This document shows, piece after piece, positions 8,107 through 16,959 of a DNA stretch of 64,000 nt (the first letter of the stretch is position 1; each line of letters begins with the position of its first letter). The DNA comes from Vibrio methylphosphonaticus (lineage in GTDB: Bacteria; Pseudomonadota; Gammaproteobacteria; Enterobacterales; Vibrionaceae): positions 61,681 to 125,680 of the forward strand of contig NZ_JAMKMS010000016.1 in the NCBI RefSeq assembly GCF_023634655.1, in the 5' to 3' direction. Under the pieces are notes generated by a model that ran no database searches, was not told the origin of the DNA, and saw only the letters and a program-made list of their open reading frames with translations. A program made the translations under genes and the position numbers.

Positions 8107-8212
8107 CATACCAATCGATAGTACGATTCAGTATCATCTCAGACATTCAAATTAATTATCTATCGCTCCTACCGGGGCACTTTCTTTTCCACTCTTGGCT
8201 TTGGTTAATATC

Positions 8213-8821
8213 ATGATTAATGTTGCTCTTGTTGACGATCACGTCATTGTTCGATCTGGCTTTGCTCAGTTACTCAGCCTTGAAACGGATATTACAGTGG
8301 TAGGTGAATTCAACTCTGCGGCAGAGGCGCGTCTCGGGCTACCAAGTTGCCATCCCGATGTCGTTATCCTGGATATTTCAATGCAAGAGGAAAGTGGCCT
8401 GAGTTTATTGGCAGAAATTCCATCGGGCATTGCCAGTGTCATGTTAAGCGTACATGACTCACCGGCGATGGTGGAAAAATCATTAGAGTTGGGTGCCAAA
8501 GGTTATCTCAGCAAGCGTTGTAGCCCAGATGAGTTAATTCAAGCCGTACACACAAGTGCAAATGGCGGTTGTTATCTCACACCAGATATCGCACTAAAGC
8601 TCGCGACACCGAAAAAAAATAAAACATCATTAAACCAGCTAACGCGCCGAGAAAACGAAGTGTGTCAGTTGTTGGCGACGGGGCTAGATGTCAAATCTAT
8701 TGCCGTTGAACTAGGGCTTAGCCACAAAACGGTCCATGTGCACCGTGCCAATGCGATGGACAAGCTTAATGTTAAAAACAACGTTGAGTTAGCGAAACTA
8801 TTCACTCAAGAACCGTACTAA
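8213..8821 (+). CDS. uhpA: response regulator UhpA
   Basis: NarL/FixJ-family transcription activator of hexose-phosphate uptake. The 202-aa protein has a receiver domain with acidic pair Asp8/Asp9, phospho-acceptor Asp54 (VVILDIS) and the conserved ...MLSVHDSPAMVEKSLELGAKGYLSKRCSP segment, then a LuxR-type helix-turn-helix (LTRRENEVCQLLATGLDVKSIAVELGL and KTVHVHRANAMDKL). It is very close to E. coli UhpA. A TTG at 8195 is in frame; ATG 8213 gives the known N-terminus. Its stop overlaps the uhpB start by 1 nt. Confidence 0.95.
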   Translation: MINVALVDDHVIVRSGFAQLLSLETDITVVGEFNSAAEARLGLPSCHPDVVILDISMQEESGLSLLAEIPSGIASVMLSVHDSPAMVEKSLELGAKGYLSKRCSPDELIQAVHTSANGGCYLTPDIALKLATPKKNKTSLNQLTRRENEVCQLLATGLDVKSIAVELGLSHKTVHVHRANAMDKLNVKNNVELAKLFTQEPY

Positions 8822-10317
8822 TGCGATCCTACCTAGCCACTTCCCTATGTGGCGTTTTTATGGCGGGTTGTGCATGGTTCTGTTTATGGGTGATTGCCTT
8901 CTATTTTATTAATGACCCTGAACTCGCCATTCTATTGTTCCCCTTTTCATTGCGACTGGGTATGACGCTGCACACTCGCACACAATATTGGCCGGCTATT
9001 TATGTGGCAGAATGGGGGCTCGCCATCGCTTTGGCTTTGCTACTTAATGAGCCACAATGGTTAACAGTATTAATCGCCAGTGGATTAAGTATTCCCACCA
9101 CTTTACTTGCCAAGCGTTATTACTATGGCGACCAAAATCGTCACCTGTTGGTGATGGCGAGCTTAATTATGGTCACAGCATTGATTAACGTTGCCGTGGT
9201 GAGAGCCCATGTTCCTGCTGTTTACATGGTGTGGTTGGTCAGTATCACGGGGGGACTTATGCTCGTGCCTATGTGTTACTTAGTGTGGAATTATCTATTT
9301 CAAAACAAGTGGGCACCGCTCAGTTCTCACTTAATCAATCATGTTATTGAATTCAAAATACGTCACATCGCGTTATACAGCATGTTACTGGTGGCCAGTA
9401 TTTTGATTCAAACCAGCTTGCCTGATGAGCTAAGACGGTTTGCGCCATTTTGTATGGCGATCCCAATAATCTTATTGGCCGTTCGTTATGGTTGGCAAGG
9501 TGCCTTGCTTGCGACACTGCTCAATAGTGTCGCGTTAATTGCCGCCCATAGCGGAACATCCAAACTCGAAATCACCGATTTACTCTTGTCTCTTTCGGCC
9601 CAAACCATCACTGGTATATTGCTTGGTCTTGCCGTTCAGAAACAAAAAGACCTGAACTCAAAATTACGAAGTGAGCTTTCACGAAATAAGAATCTATCCC
9701 GGCAGTTAGTGGCGGCGGAAGAATCTGTTCGCCGTGATATTGCTCGTGAATTACATGATGAAATAGGCCAAAACATCACAGCAATTCGTACGCAGGCAAA
9801 CATTATTAAACGTGTAGATGCCGCAGAAATGAGTGTTCGTTGTGCGGACATGATTGAATCATTGTCTTTGAATATCTATGACACGACCAAACGCCTACTA
9901 ACAAAACTCAGACCCAAGATGTTAGACGATCTTGATCTAAAAGACTCGGTTGAGCAGCTCATACGAGAAATGGAATTTTCGAACCATGGCATTGATATAC
10001 GGTTAAATTGGCAAGGTGACTACACCTGCTTGAGTGACACACTCAAGGTAACGCTATTTCGACTGTGCCAAGAATCATTAAACAACGCCTATAAATATGC
10101 GCAAGCCAGCGACATCAGAATTGACCTAACGCTAAGTGAGCAGGTGGACCTGAGAATCTCAGATAATGGCATAGGCTTTACCGCGCAAGATATTCTGAAA
10201 GGAATGGGCGTTCGTGGGATGCAAGAGCGTGTTCAAGCGCTCGGAGGAAACATGATAATCAACGCTAATGATTGCGCTACTGGCACGAATATCAGCATTA
10301 CATTACCTAAAGTGTGA
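8821..10317 (+). CDS. uhpB: sensor histidine kinase UhpB
   Basis: Membrane sensor kinase that phosphorylates UhpA when UhpC detects external glucose-6-P. The N-terminal half (to about residue 275) is a multi-span MASE1-like membrane domain; it is followed by a HisKA_3 dimerisation motif with phospho-accepting His312 (RDIARELHDEIGQN) and an HPK7-type ATPase domain (CQESLNNAYKYAQASDIRI; ISDNGIGF; GMGVRGMQERVQALGG). 498 aa, as in E. coli. Starts at the TAATG overlap with uhpA and its end overlaps or abuts uhpC. Confidence 0.95.
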   Translation: MRSYLATSLCGVFMAGCAWFCLWVIAFYFINDPELAILLFPFSLRLGMTLHTRTQYWPAIYVAEWGLAIALALLLNEPQWLTVLIASGLSIPTTLLAKRYYYGDQNRHLLVMASLIMVTALINVAVVRAHVPAVYMVWLVSITGGLMLVPMCYLVWNYLFQNKWAPLSSHLINHVIEFKIRHIALYSMLLVASILIQTSLPDELRRFAPFCMAIPIILLAVRYGWQGALLATLLNSVALIAAHSGTSKLEITDLLLSLSAQTITGILLGLAVQKQKDLNSKLRSELSRNKNLSRQLVAAEESVRRDIARELHDEIGQNITAIRTQANIIKRVDAAEMSVRCADMIESLSLNIYDTTKRLLTKLRPKMLDDLDLKDSVEQLIREMEFSNHGIDIRLNWQGDYTCLSDTLKVTLFRLCQESLNNAYKYAQASDIRIDLTLSEQVDLRISDNGIGFTAQDILKGMGVRGMQERVQALGGNMIINANDCATGTNISITLPKV

Positions 10318-10325
10318 GAGCAACT

Positions 10326-11666
10326 ATGTTTGGATTTCTGCGATCAACAACATCAAAGCGTCATACGCTAAGTCACAATGAGATCAACCAGAGTTATCGT
10401 TACTGGCGTCTTCATATCATGATAGGGATGTATGTGGGTTATGCTGGGTTTTACTTCACCCGTAAAACCTTTAACTATGCAGCGCCAGCAATGATCACTG
10501 ACCTTGGCTTAGACAAAGGCGATATAGGCTTAATTGGTACGCTATTTTATCTCTCTTATGGCTTATCTAAATTTATTTCCGGCACGATATCTGATCGCTC
10601 AAATCCGCGGTACTTTATGGGGTTTGGCTTAATCGCGACTGGGCTAATAAATATCGCTTTCGGTTTTTCGAGTTCGTTGGCGGCTTTTATCTCGCTGTGG
10701 GTACTTAATGCATGGTTCCAAGGTTGGGGCTGGCCCTCATGCTCGAAGCTATTGACGACTTGGTATTCTCGTTCTGAAAGAGGGTTTCGTTGGGCCATAT
10801 GGAATACCGCACATAATGTCGGTGGTGCGCTTATCCCTATTCTTGTGGGTTACCTTACTCTTCAATTTAGTTGGCGAGCAGGGTTTATCTGGCCGGGGGT
10901 GATTGGCGTTTTCGTTGGTCTTATCGTCTGTTGGCGCTTACGTGATAAGCCCACCACCATGGGGCTTCCTACGGTAGGGAAGTGGCGCAATGACCCTCTC
11001 GAATTAGCGCAAGAGCGCCACGGACAAGGACTCAGTTATCGGGAAATATTGAAAACCTATGTATTCAGCAACAAATACATTTGGTTGCTCGCTTTCAGCT
11101 ATGTACTGGTTTATATCGTAAGAACCGCCGTTAACGATTGGGGGAACCTCTATTTAACCGAAGAACACGATTACAGTTTGATTAACGCAAATGCTGCGTT
11201 ATCTCTGTTTGAAGTTGGCGGCTTCGTGGGGTCACTCGTTGCAGGCTGGGGCTCAGATAGGCTGTTTGCCGGTAATCGTGGACCCATGAACATTTTGTTT
11301 GCCATTGGCGTTTTCCTCTCAGTCTCAGCGTTATGGCTTATGCCGTTGACCAACTTTGTCTTTCAAGCGGCCGGGTTATTTTGTGTTGGCTTTTTTATTT
11401 TTGGTCCTCAAATGTTAATCGGTATGGCTGCTGCTGAATGTTCACATAAAGACTCAGCTGGCGCTGCGACAGGCTTTGTTGGCTTATTTGCTTATATGGG
11501 GGCGGCACTTTCGGGCTACCCATTGGCGCTCGTTCTAGAAACCTACGGCTGGAGTGGTTTCTTTATTACCATTTCTACGTGTGCTGCCGTTATCGGGCTT
11601 CTTTTACTGCCTTTCTTACAAGCACAGTTACCTCAAAAAAGTACAGAGATTCAGGCCGGCTTGTGA
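10326..11666 (+). CDS. uhpC: sugar-phosphate sensor UhpC (OPA family)
   Basis: UhpT-like membrane protein that acts as the receptor for external glucose-6-P and controls UhpB. The segments SYRYWRLHIMIGMYVGYAGF, WNTAHNVGGALIPILVGY and MLIGMAAAECSHKDSAGAATG are nearly those of E. coli UhpC. A GTG at 10314 inside the uhpB stop is in frame, but ATG 10326 has GAGAG 5 nt upstream and gives the expected N-terminus (MFGFLRS...). Last gene of uhpABC; a hairpin follows at 11684-11716. Confidence 0.94.
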   Translation: MFGFLRSTTSKRHTLSHNEINQSYRYWRLHIMIGMYVGYAGFYFTRKTFNYAAPAMITDLGLDKGDIGLIGTLFYLSYGLSKFISGTISDRSNPRYFMGFGLIATGLINIAFGFSSSLAAFISLWVLNAWFQGWGWPSCSKLLTTWYSRSERGFRWAIWNTAHNVGGALIPILVGYLTLQFSWRAGFIWPGVIGVFVGLIVCWRLRDKPTTMGLPTVGKWRNDPLELAQERHGQGLSYREILKTYVFSNKYIWLLAFSYVLVYIVRTAVNDWGNLYLTEEHDYSLINANAALSLFEVGGFVGSLVAGWGSDRLFAGNRGPMNILFAIGVFLSVSALWLMPLTNFVFQAAGLFCVGFFIFGPQMLIGMAAAECSHKDSAGAATGFVGLFAYMGAALSGYPLALVLETYGWSGFFITISTCAAVIGLLLLPFLQAQLPQKSTEIQAGL

Positions 11667-11683
11667 GGGGTCTTTCGGTCAAT

Positions 11684-11719
11684 AAGATAGCGACGCACTT
11701 TATCGAGCGCTATCTTGTT
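11684..11719 (+). terminator. hairpin downstream of uhpC
   Basis: AAGATAGCG (11684-11692) pairs with CGCTATCTT (11708-11716) around a 15-nt loop, followed by GTTT. A weak terminator. Confidence 0.5.
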
Positions 11720-11790
11720 TCAGTATCTCCCATCGATAAAATCCAAATGTGATTCTATTCACGCTTTTTAGCTATCTTATTCGTTTCTAA

Positions 11791-11830
11791 GAATTTTTCC
11801 TATTGCCTCTAAGACCTCCTCTCATGTGAG
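11791..11830 (+). promoter_or_regulatory. UhpA-regulon-like element upstream of manA
   Basis: Starts GAATTTTTCCTA and ends CTCATGTGAG; 31 of 40 bases equal the uhpT upstream element at 6521-6560. Placed about 80-120 nt before the manA start, similar to the uhpT arrangement. Suggests that manA is co-induced with uhpT. Confidence 0.5.
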
Positions 11831-11911
11831 TTCTCACCTCTCTCTGTAGCCTTTCTGATCATTCATCGCCATCAGAAACGTGCTCTCTTGAATTATTTCA
11901 AAGAGTTCACT

Positions 11912-13129
11912 ATGGAAAATCTCATGTCACCTAGCCATTTATCAGAACACTCCTTTTTCCCTATGCAAAACACCATACAAAACTATGCATGGGGAAGTAT
12001 TTCTTCAATGCGCGAACTGTTTGGCTTTAAAAATGAGTTACAAGAACCACAAGCTGAAGTATGGATGGGATCTCATCCTAAAGGGTGCTCAATGGTCACT
12101 GTTGACCAACACTTGATCTACCTATCTGAACTTATTAACAAGAATAAGTCTGCATATCTATCAACCGATATCGCACAAGAATTTGGCGAACTGCCATTCT
12201 TATTTAAGATTTTAGCGGCAGAAAAGGCACTATCTGTTCAGGTACACCCTAATAAACACCAAGCTGAGATAGGTTTTGCAAAAGAAGAACAGGCAAAAAT
12301 CCCTCTCACCGCAGGACATCGCAATTACAAAGATTCGAACCATAAACCTGAATTGGTTTACGCAATTTCAGAATATAAGGCGATGAATGGTTTCCGAGAA
12401 TATAGCGAGATAATAGCCTTGTTCCGACAAGTGAATTGTTGTGAGCTTTCTGACTTGGTTGAAGACTTTGGCAACAACCTTGACGCTAAAGGCTTAGAAA
12501 CTTTTTTCCATCACCTATTAACGCTAAATGAACAAGCGAAACACAGAGCATTAAAGCAATTACTGACTTATGCCGCCACCCACCAAGAACAAGTCGAATG
12601 CGCGTTAGTCATAGAACTTAGCCACCAGTACCCCAACGATATTGGGCTATTTTCAGCTCTACTGCTTAATTTGATTACATTGCAACCAGGTGAGGCGATG
12701 TATTTGAATGCGAACACTCCGCACGCTTATATTAAAGGAACCGGTTTAGAAATTATGGCCAATTCAGACAACGTATTACGTGCTGGATTAACACCCAAAC
12801 ACATTGATGTGACCGAGTTGATCGCGTGCACTACATTCAGCCCCATACCCTTTAACCAGTTGTTACTCTCACCCTCACACACGGGTTCATGTGATCACTA
12901 TGACATTCCAGTGAGTGATTTTAATTTCAATATATTTCATGGCCCTCAACAGGAACAAGTACTCACTAGCAGCGCCGAAATAGTAATGGCAATCGATGAT
13001 GACCTAACGCTGACGAGTCATAAAGGTGAGCGCTTGTCTCTAACCAAAGGGCAATCCGTCTTTATCCCTGCTTACATTGGCCATTACGTGATGAGCAGTA
13101 ATGGACGAGTCGCGAGAGCGTTCAACTAA
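11912..13129 (+). CDS. manA: mannose-6-phosphate isomerase, class I
   Basis: Interconverts mannose-6-P and fructose-6-P in the cytoplasm; zinc enzyme. The protein shows the type-I PMI signatures: NTIQNYAWGS near the N-terminus, zinc-ligand motif SVQVHPNK, NHKPELVYA, and the cupin segment NANTPHAYIKGTGLEIMANSDNVLRAGLTPKHID. ATG 11912 is chosen over an in-frame TTG at 11888; another ATG at 11924 is possible. Its position after uhpTABC and the shared upstream element suggest that it processes mannose-6-P imported by UhpT. Vibrios often carry more than one manA, so this may be a paralogue. Confidence 0.92.
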   Translation: MENLMSPSHLSEHSFFPMQNTIQNYAWGSISSMRELFGFKNELQEPQAEVWMGSHPKGCSMVTVDQHLIYLSELINKNKSAYLSTDIAQEFGELPFLFKILAAEKALSVQVHPNKHQAEIGFAKEEQAKIPLTAGHRNYKDSNHKPELVYAISEYKAMNGFREYSEIIALFRQVNCCELSDLVEDFGNNLDAKGLETFFHHLLTLNEQAKHRALKQLLTYAATHQEQVECALVIELSHQYPNDIGLFSALLLNLITLQPGEAMYLNANTPHAYIKGTGLEIMANSDNVLRAGLTPKHIDVTELIACTTFSPIPFNQLLLSPSHTGSCDHYDIPVSDFNFNIFHGPQQEQVLTSSAEIVMAIDDDLTLTSHKGERLSLTKGQSVFIPAYIGHYVMSSNGRVARAFN

Positions 13130-13375
13130 GCGCGTGGCTCAGAACCAAAATCCACAAGATGGCACCAGTGCGATGAATCCGTATCAGAGATGGAAAAGCA
13201 ATAAACAATAAGCAATTACTCAGCTTTTTTGACACCAACACACCTTTCCAGCCCAATAACATTGACCTCTCAATCGGGCGTGGGACAATGCCTTGTAGCC
13301 GATAAACTCACCGCTAATGTTCGCCTATGGCTAAGCAAGGCAGCAAAACAATAACCAAACTTAAGGTGCGCTTTC

Positions 13376-13987
13376 ATGCTGAATTTAGACAAATACCAAG
13401 GCATCATTTTTGACCTAGACGGCACGTTGGTTAATTCAATGGTCGCGCATGCAACAGCATGGGAGTCTACCTGCCGAGCGTTCAATATTCCGTATGATAA
13501 AGAATGGCTCGATCAACTCGGGGGGATGCCCTCACGTAAGGTGACACTAGAAATCCTCAAACGCTATACCCTTGATCTCGATGCCCAAGCCATTACCAAA
13601 CATAAAGTTAAAGTGTTTGAAGACATTGAGAACAAAGGCGATATCATCCCGAAGATCTACAAGATCCTGAAAGAAAATTACAAAAACAAACCGATTGGCA
13701 TTGGCACGGGTGCACAATACAAACACGCCAAAGAAATACTCGACACCACAGATATTCTCAGCATGGTTCAGGTACTCGTCACCTCTGACGACGTGATAAA
13801 CCATAAACCCAATCCAGATACCTTTGAAAAAGTCGCCCAGCAATTATCTTTACCTGCGTCAGGCTGCGTGGTGTTTGAGGATACGACTATTGGGAAACAA
13901 GCGGCGAATCGAGCTGGGATGGACTGTTATTTAGTGGCACAAGGCGAGATTATTGACTTCTTTCCTGCTAGCAAAGCATCGATGTAA
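13376..13987 (+). CDS. HAD-family sugar phosphatase (YqaB / beta-phosphoglucomutase-like)
   Basis: A 203-aa HAD subfamily IA hydrolase. Motif I is FDLDGT with Asp13 nucleophile and Asp15; motif II is the Thr of GIGTG; motif III and IV are seen in NHKPNPDTF and VFEDTTIG. The cap region (HATAWESTCRAFNIP, LGGMPSRKV) resembles YqaB, a fructose-1-phosphatase-like enzyme. It probably dephosphorylates a sugar phosphate; substrate cannot be fixed from sequence. It lies downstream of manA after a 246-bp gap, so it may have its own promoter. Confidence 0.82.
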   Translation: MLNLDKYQGIIFDLDGTLVNSMVAHATAWESTCRAFNIPYDKEWLDQLGGMPSRKVTLEILKRYTLDLDAQAITKHKVKVFEDIENKGDIIPKIYKILKENYKNKPIGIGTGAQYKHAKEILDTTDILSMVQVLVTSDDVINHKPNPDTFEKVAQQLSLPASGCVVFEDTTIGKQAANRAGMDCYLVAQGEIIDFFPASKASM

Positions 13988-14018
13988 ATACCCTCTTTCA
14001 CCCCAAACAATCCACAGC

Positions 14019-14053
14019 ATGATAAAAGGAAGACCCTGTTTTCCTTTTATCAT
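14019..14053. terminator. hairpin terminator after the HAD phosphatase
   Basis: Stem ATGATAAAAGGAA / TTCCTTTTATCAT (13 bp) with a 9-nt loop. The 3' arm is itself T-rich; no separate T-tract. Confidence 0.6.
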
Positions 14054-14189
14054 AATGCCTATTTCTCACTATTATTCTGAGTTGATTCCACGCCGCCCCA
14101 CCGTGTAATAAAACTACAGATTGCATTGACCGATGTCACAATTAGGTTCATAATTAGCCATAGATCACACAATTAATGAGAATAAACGT

Positions 14190-14339
14190 ATGAATACTAC
14201 AGCTATCACCAATGACATTGCGGCTTCTCAATCGGCTCAACTGCCAGCTTCATCTTTGGCTTCTGAAGTGCTATTTTTCGTAAAATCAGGTGTTGCGATG
14301 ACAGCCATGGTGTTACTACTCGCTTCAGCTTGGGTTTAA
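14190..14339 (+). CDS. small single-span membrane protein (49 aa), hypothetical
   Basis: Short frame ATG 14190 to TAA 14337-14339 encoding MNTTAITNDIAASQSAQLP..., an Ala/Ser/Thr-rich N-terminus followed by one hydrophobic segment (EVLFFVKSGVAMTAMVLLLA) and a short SAWV tail. Codon use is like that of its neighbours and the frame is followed at once by a hairpin (14369-14391), which supports a real small gene. No family recognised. The ribosome binding site is weak (TGAG 8-11 nt upstream). Confidence 0.5.
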   Translation: MNTTAITNDIAASQSAQLPASSLASEVLFFVKSGVAMTAMVLLLASAWV

Positions 14340-14368
14340 TTTCACGCCCAATGCCGCATTAAGTGTGA

Positions 14369-14391
14369 TCAGTGGCGACACTTGCCACTGA
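14369..14391. terminator. hairpin between the 49-aa gene and the broken permease
   Basis: TCAGTGGC / GCCACTGA, 8 bp, loop GACACTT. It sits between convergent genes; no T-tract, so function as terminator is tentative. Confidence 0.4.
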
Positions 14392-14395
14392 CAGC

Positions 14396-15627
14396 TTATC
14401 CCTTCGAAACACGCTTCCTTGTGGTTTGAACTTTTGCCTGAACTGCAGTCTGGAAAAATAGCCCTATCATTAATAAGTAACTGATTGCGGGCACCCAATA
14501 ACTAACACTGAGTCCCACACGATCCACCATTGTCGCTTGCGCGAGCGGTAATAACGCCCCCCCAATGGAACACATAATTAATATCGCTGCTCCTTGCGAG
14601 CTGTATTGTTTTGCCGCGCTCAGTGCTCGTGCATAAATGATCGGATAAAGCGTTGAATTGCATAACCCCACACCAATTAGTACATAGCCAATGATCACAT
14701 CGGTGATCAACATTGCCAATAAACAGATCATTATCGATAAGCTGCACATGATGATAAACAGGCGTAAGCTATTGATTCGCGAACCATACTTAGCAAACAT
14801 AAATCGCCCTACAAACATCAATGCCCAGTAGCCCGCTATAATTTGCGTTGCTGGTACCAGTCCGAGATCACCATAGTCTGCATCGGCTAAATATGTAATG
14901 GTAAACGTACCAAAACACACTTCGACCCCAATATATAACGCAGAACCAGCGCCAATTTCATAAAGTCAGCCTGCTTAACGAGCTCACAAAGCCCCTTCCA
15001 AAACCCGCGACGAACATTAGGTTGAATATCAGGTAAGTCGATCGCGCGAAAATAAATGATCAGGATAAGGAAAAACAGGCCAATACACAGAAACAACATC
15101 GAAATTTGTTCCGCAGTCTCGACGTATCCTAAGCTACTCGCGACGATGATCACCGCACTTAATGCAATGGGTCCCAGTACTGTACCGATAGAATTGGAAG
15201 CCGTCGCAATACTTTGACGGTGAATACTTTTTTCCGGTGCAGCCAGCAGTGACACATAAGGTGAACTCACCACTTGGATGGCGGAGATACCTGATGCCAT
15301 GATGAAAATACCCATTAATGTCAGTATTAACTCTTGCGATCGAACCAAATATGCCATCACTAAACAGCCGAAAAAACACCACAGCAGACAATACTGAAGA
15401 GTGGCTTTGTAACCTATTTTTGCCATCACAAAGGAGGTGGGGAGCGATACCGCGATACGAGAGATGAAGAATGCCATCGGAAACAACATCGCAGTTTGGT
15501 AATCCAATGAAAATACCGCTTTGTAGTGTGGAATAAGAGAATTACTGACAACCGTAATCAGTCCCCAAATAAAAAAAATCAACGATAGAAGCACTAACGC
15601 TGAATCTCTTTTGGCTAAAGAAGACAT
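14396..15627 (-). pseudogene. FucP-type MFS sugar permease, one-base frameshift
   Basis: Two overlapping frames together make one ~410-aa major facilitator of the FucP family. The N-terminal part (from 15627) has the usual FFIWGLITVVSNSLIPHYK start; it leaves frame after ADFMKLAL, and the other frame resumes with GSALYIGVEVCFGTF and runs to 14396. Adding one G to the GG at 14946-14947 (minus strand) would restore ...LALGSALYIGVEV.... So it is a single-base deletion or a sequencing error. It lies beyond the terminator of the diketogulonate operon but in the same direction; the substrate is probably a related sugar acid (inference). Confidence 0.8.
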
Positions 15628-15683
15628 GCTGCACCTCGAAGGGTTTATCTAGGAAAATCAATTGATGACGGTAAGCCATAAAG

Positions 15684-15713
15684 AAAAAAAGCAGAAGGTA
15701 ACCTTCTGCTTTC
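15684..15713 (-). terminator. strong terminator of the diketogulonate operon
   Basis: Stem AGCAGAAGG / CCTTCTGCT with loop TAA; on the minus strand it is followed by seven T residues (A-run 15684-15690). It lies 20 nt after the last gene of the operon. Confidence 0.9.
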
Positions 15714-15729
15714 GTCTATGGCGACCATA

Positions 15730-16053
15730 CTAGTCACGCACAAAGTTAATGTGGTGGACTCGGATATTGTACTTATCGATGATCGCTTTTGTGGCATGCA
15801 TGCTTTTAATTCGAGCCTCTGATGCCAGAGCGGCGTCCATTGTGTCTTGATCAGCGTAGCTATGCTGCATCATCAACAATAGATGCTGAAGACCTTCTGC
15901 CTCAATCGCCTCTGGCTTGTTGAGGACCACACCTTGGTTATTCGGAAAGGTACGGATAATCGGCACCACTTCCTGTTCCATATACTGATAGAAATCTTGC
16001 TTTTGCGCGTCGGATAAATCGGCTTCAAAAAAAGCGGTTCTTAAAATTGTCAT
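15730..16053 (-). CDS. small dimeric alpha/beta-barrel-type protein, function unknown
   Basis: A 107-aa protein starting MTILRTAFFEADLSDAQKQDF. The pattern (beta strand, helix with YQYMEQEVVPIIRTFP, strands around LLLMMQHSYADQDTMDAAL, C-terminal VHHINFVRD) suits the dimeric alpha-beta barrel (EthD/ABM-like) fold, but I do not recognise a named family. Start is ATG 16053; a TTG at 16071 is also in frame. It is the last gene of the operon, before a strong terminator, and is not part of the E. coli yiaK-S set, so a role in sugar-acid metabolism is inferred only from position. Confidence 0.6.
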   Translation of the reverse strand: MTILRTAFFEADLSDAQKQDFYQYMEQEVVPIIRTFPNNQGVVLNKPEAIEAEGLQHLLLMMQHSYADQDTMDAALASEARIKSMHATKAIIDKYNIRVHHINFVRD

Positions 16054-16089
16054 TGGTTCACGTCCGTTCAATCAAAAATAGGAAGGGGT

Positions 16090-16959
16090 TTACAACTCAA
16101 AACCAGCGTCATTCGCCAGGGTCTTCAGCTTCGCTTTCGCCTGCTTGATATCTTCTAACCAATTATCATTTTGAGCCCACATTTCAATCACAAGTGGCGC
16201 GCTATACTCGATTTCCGCTAGCGTCTTAAAGATGGCAGGGAAGTCTACCTGACCTTCGCCGATCACGAGATCTCGGAATTGACCTTTTGACGTTTCAGAC
16301 ACACGCAGCGTATCTTTTAGATGAACCTGAACAAGATGGTCACGGCTCAGTTTCAGCTCGGTACACACATCATAGTTCCAGCCTGTGATATTACCAACAT
16401 CAGGGTAAGCCATGAAGTAAGGTGACGGGATTTCACGTTTCAGCACTTCAAATTTACTTAAAGAGTTGAGGTATGGCGTGTCCATAATTTCGACACCCAA
16501 CATAATGCCGGCACGCTCTGCCATTTTTGTGGCTTGCTTCATGCCATCGATAAATCGACGATGGGTTTCTTCTGACTGAGGCTCATAGTACACATCGTAG
16601 CCCGCCATCTGTATGCAGCGAATACCCAGTTTATAAGCCAGTGCGATCGCTTTTTCCATAATCACTAAAGATTCATTGCGAACGGCTTCATCCATTGAAC
16701 CAAACGGAAACTTACGGTGTGCACTCAAACACATGGACTGCAATGGTAAACCGTGTTTCTCACACAGATGACGCAGCGCATAAATCTCTTCATCAGACCA
16801 ATCGAGACGAGCTCGTCGCTCATCCGTTTCATCCACCGAGATTTCGACGAAATCAAACCCGGCGTCTTTGGCGTGTAACAAGCGCTCTTCCCACGTCAGT
16901 GACGCTGGCATCGCTTTTTCATAAATACCTAATCTAAATTTGTTTTTTGAATCAAACAT
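16090..16959 (-). CDS. ulaE: L-ribulose-5-phosphate (L-xylulose-5-P) 3-epimerase
   Basis: TIM-barrel epimerase converting L-xylulose-5-P to L-ribulose-5-P in the L-ascorbate/diketogulonate route (UlaE/SgbU). Signatures: RLGIYEKAMPASLTWEERL at the N-terminus, FVEISVDETDER, SMCLSAHRKFPFGS, GVEIMDT, and HLKDTLRVSETSKGQFRDLVIGEG with the metal-binding Glu/His residues. ATG 16959 has AAGGAAC upstream; an upstream in-frame start at 17037 would lie inside the regulator gene and is rejected. The start overlaps the 3' end of the IclR gene by 8 nt. Confidence 0.93.
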   Translation of the reverse strand: MFDSKNKFRLGIYEKAMPASLTWEERLLHAKDAGFDFVEISVDETDERRARLDWSDEEIYALRHLCEKHGLPLQSMCLSAHRKFPFGSMDEAVRNESLVIMEKAIALAYKLGIRCIQMAGYDVYYEPQSEETHRRFIDGMKQATKMAERAGIMLGVEIMDTPYLNSLSKFEVLKREIPSPYFMAYPDVGNITGWNYDVCTELKLSRDHLVQVHLKDTLRVSETSKGQFRDLVIGEGQVDFPAIFKTLAEIEYSAPLVIEMWAQNDNWLEDIKQAKAKLKTLANDAGFEL

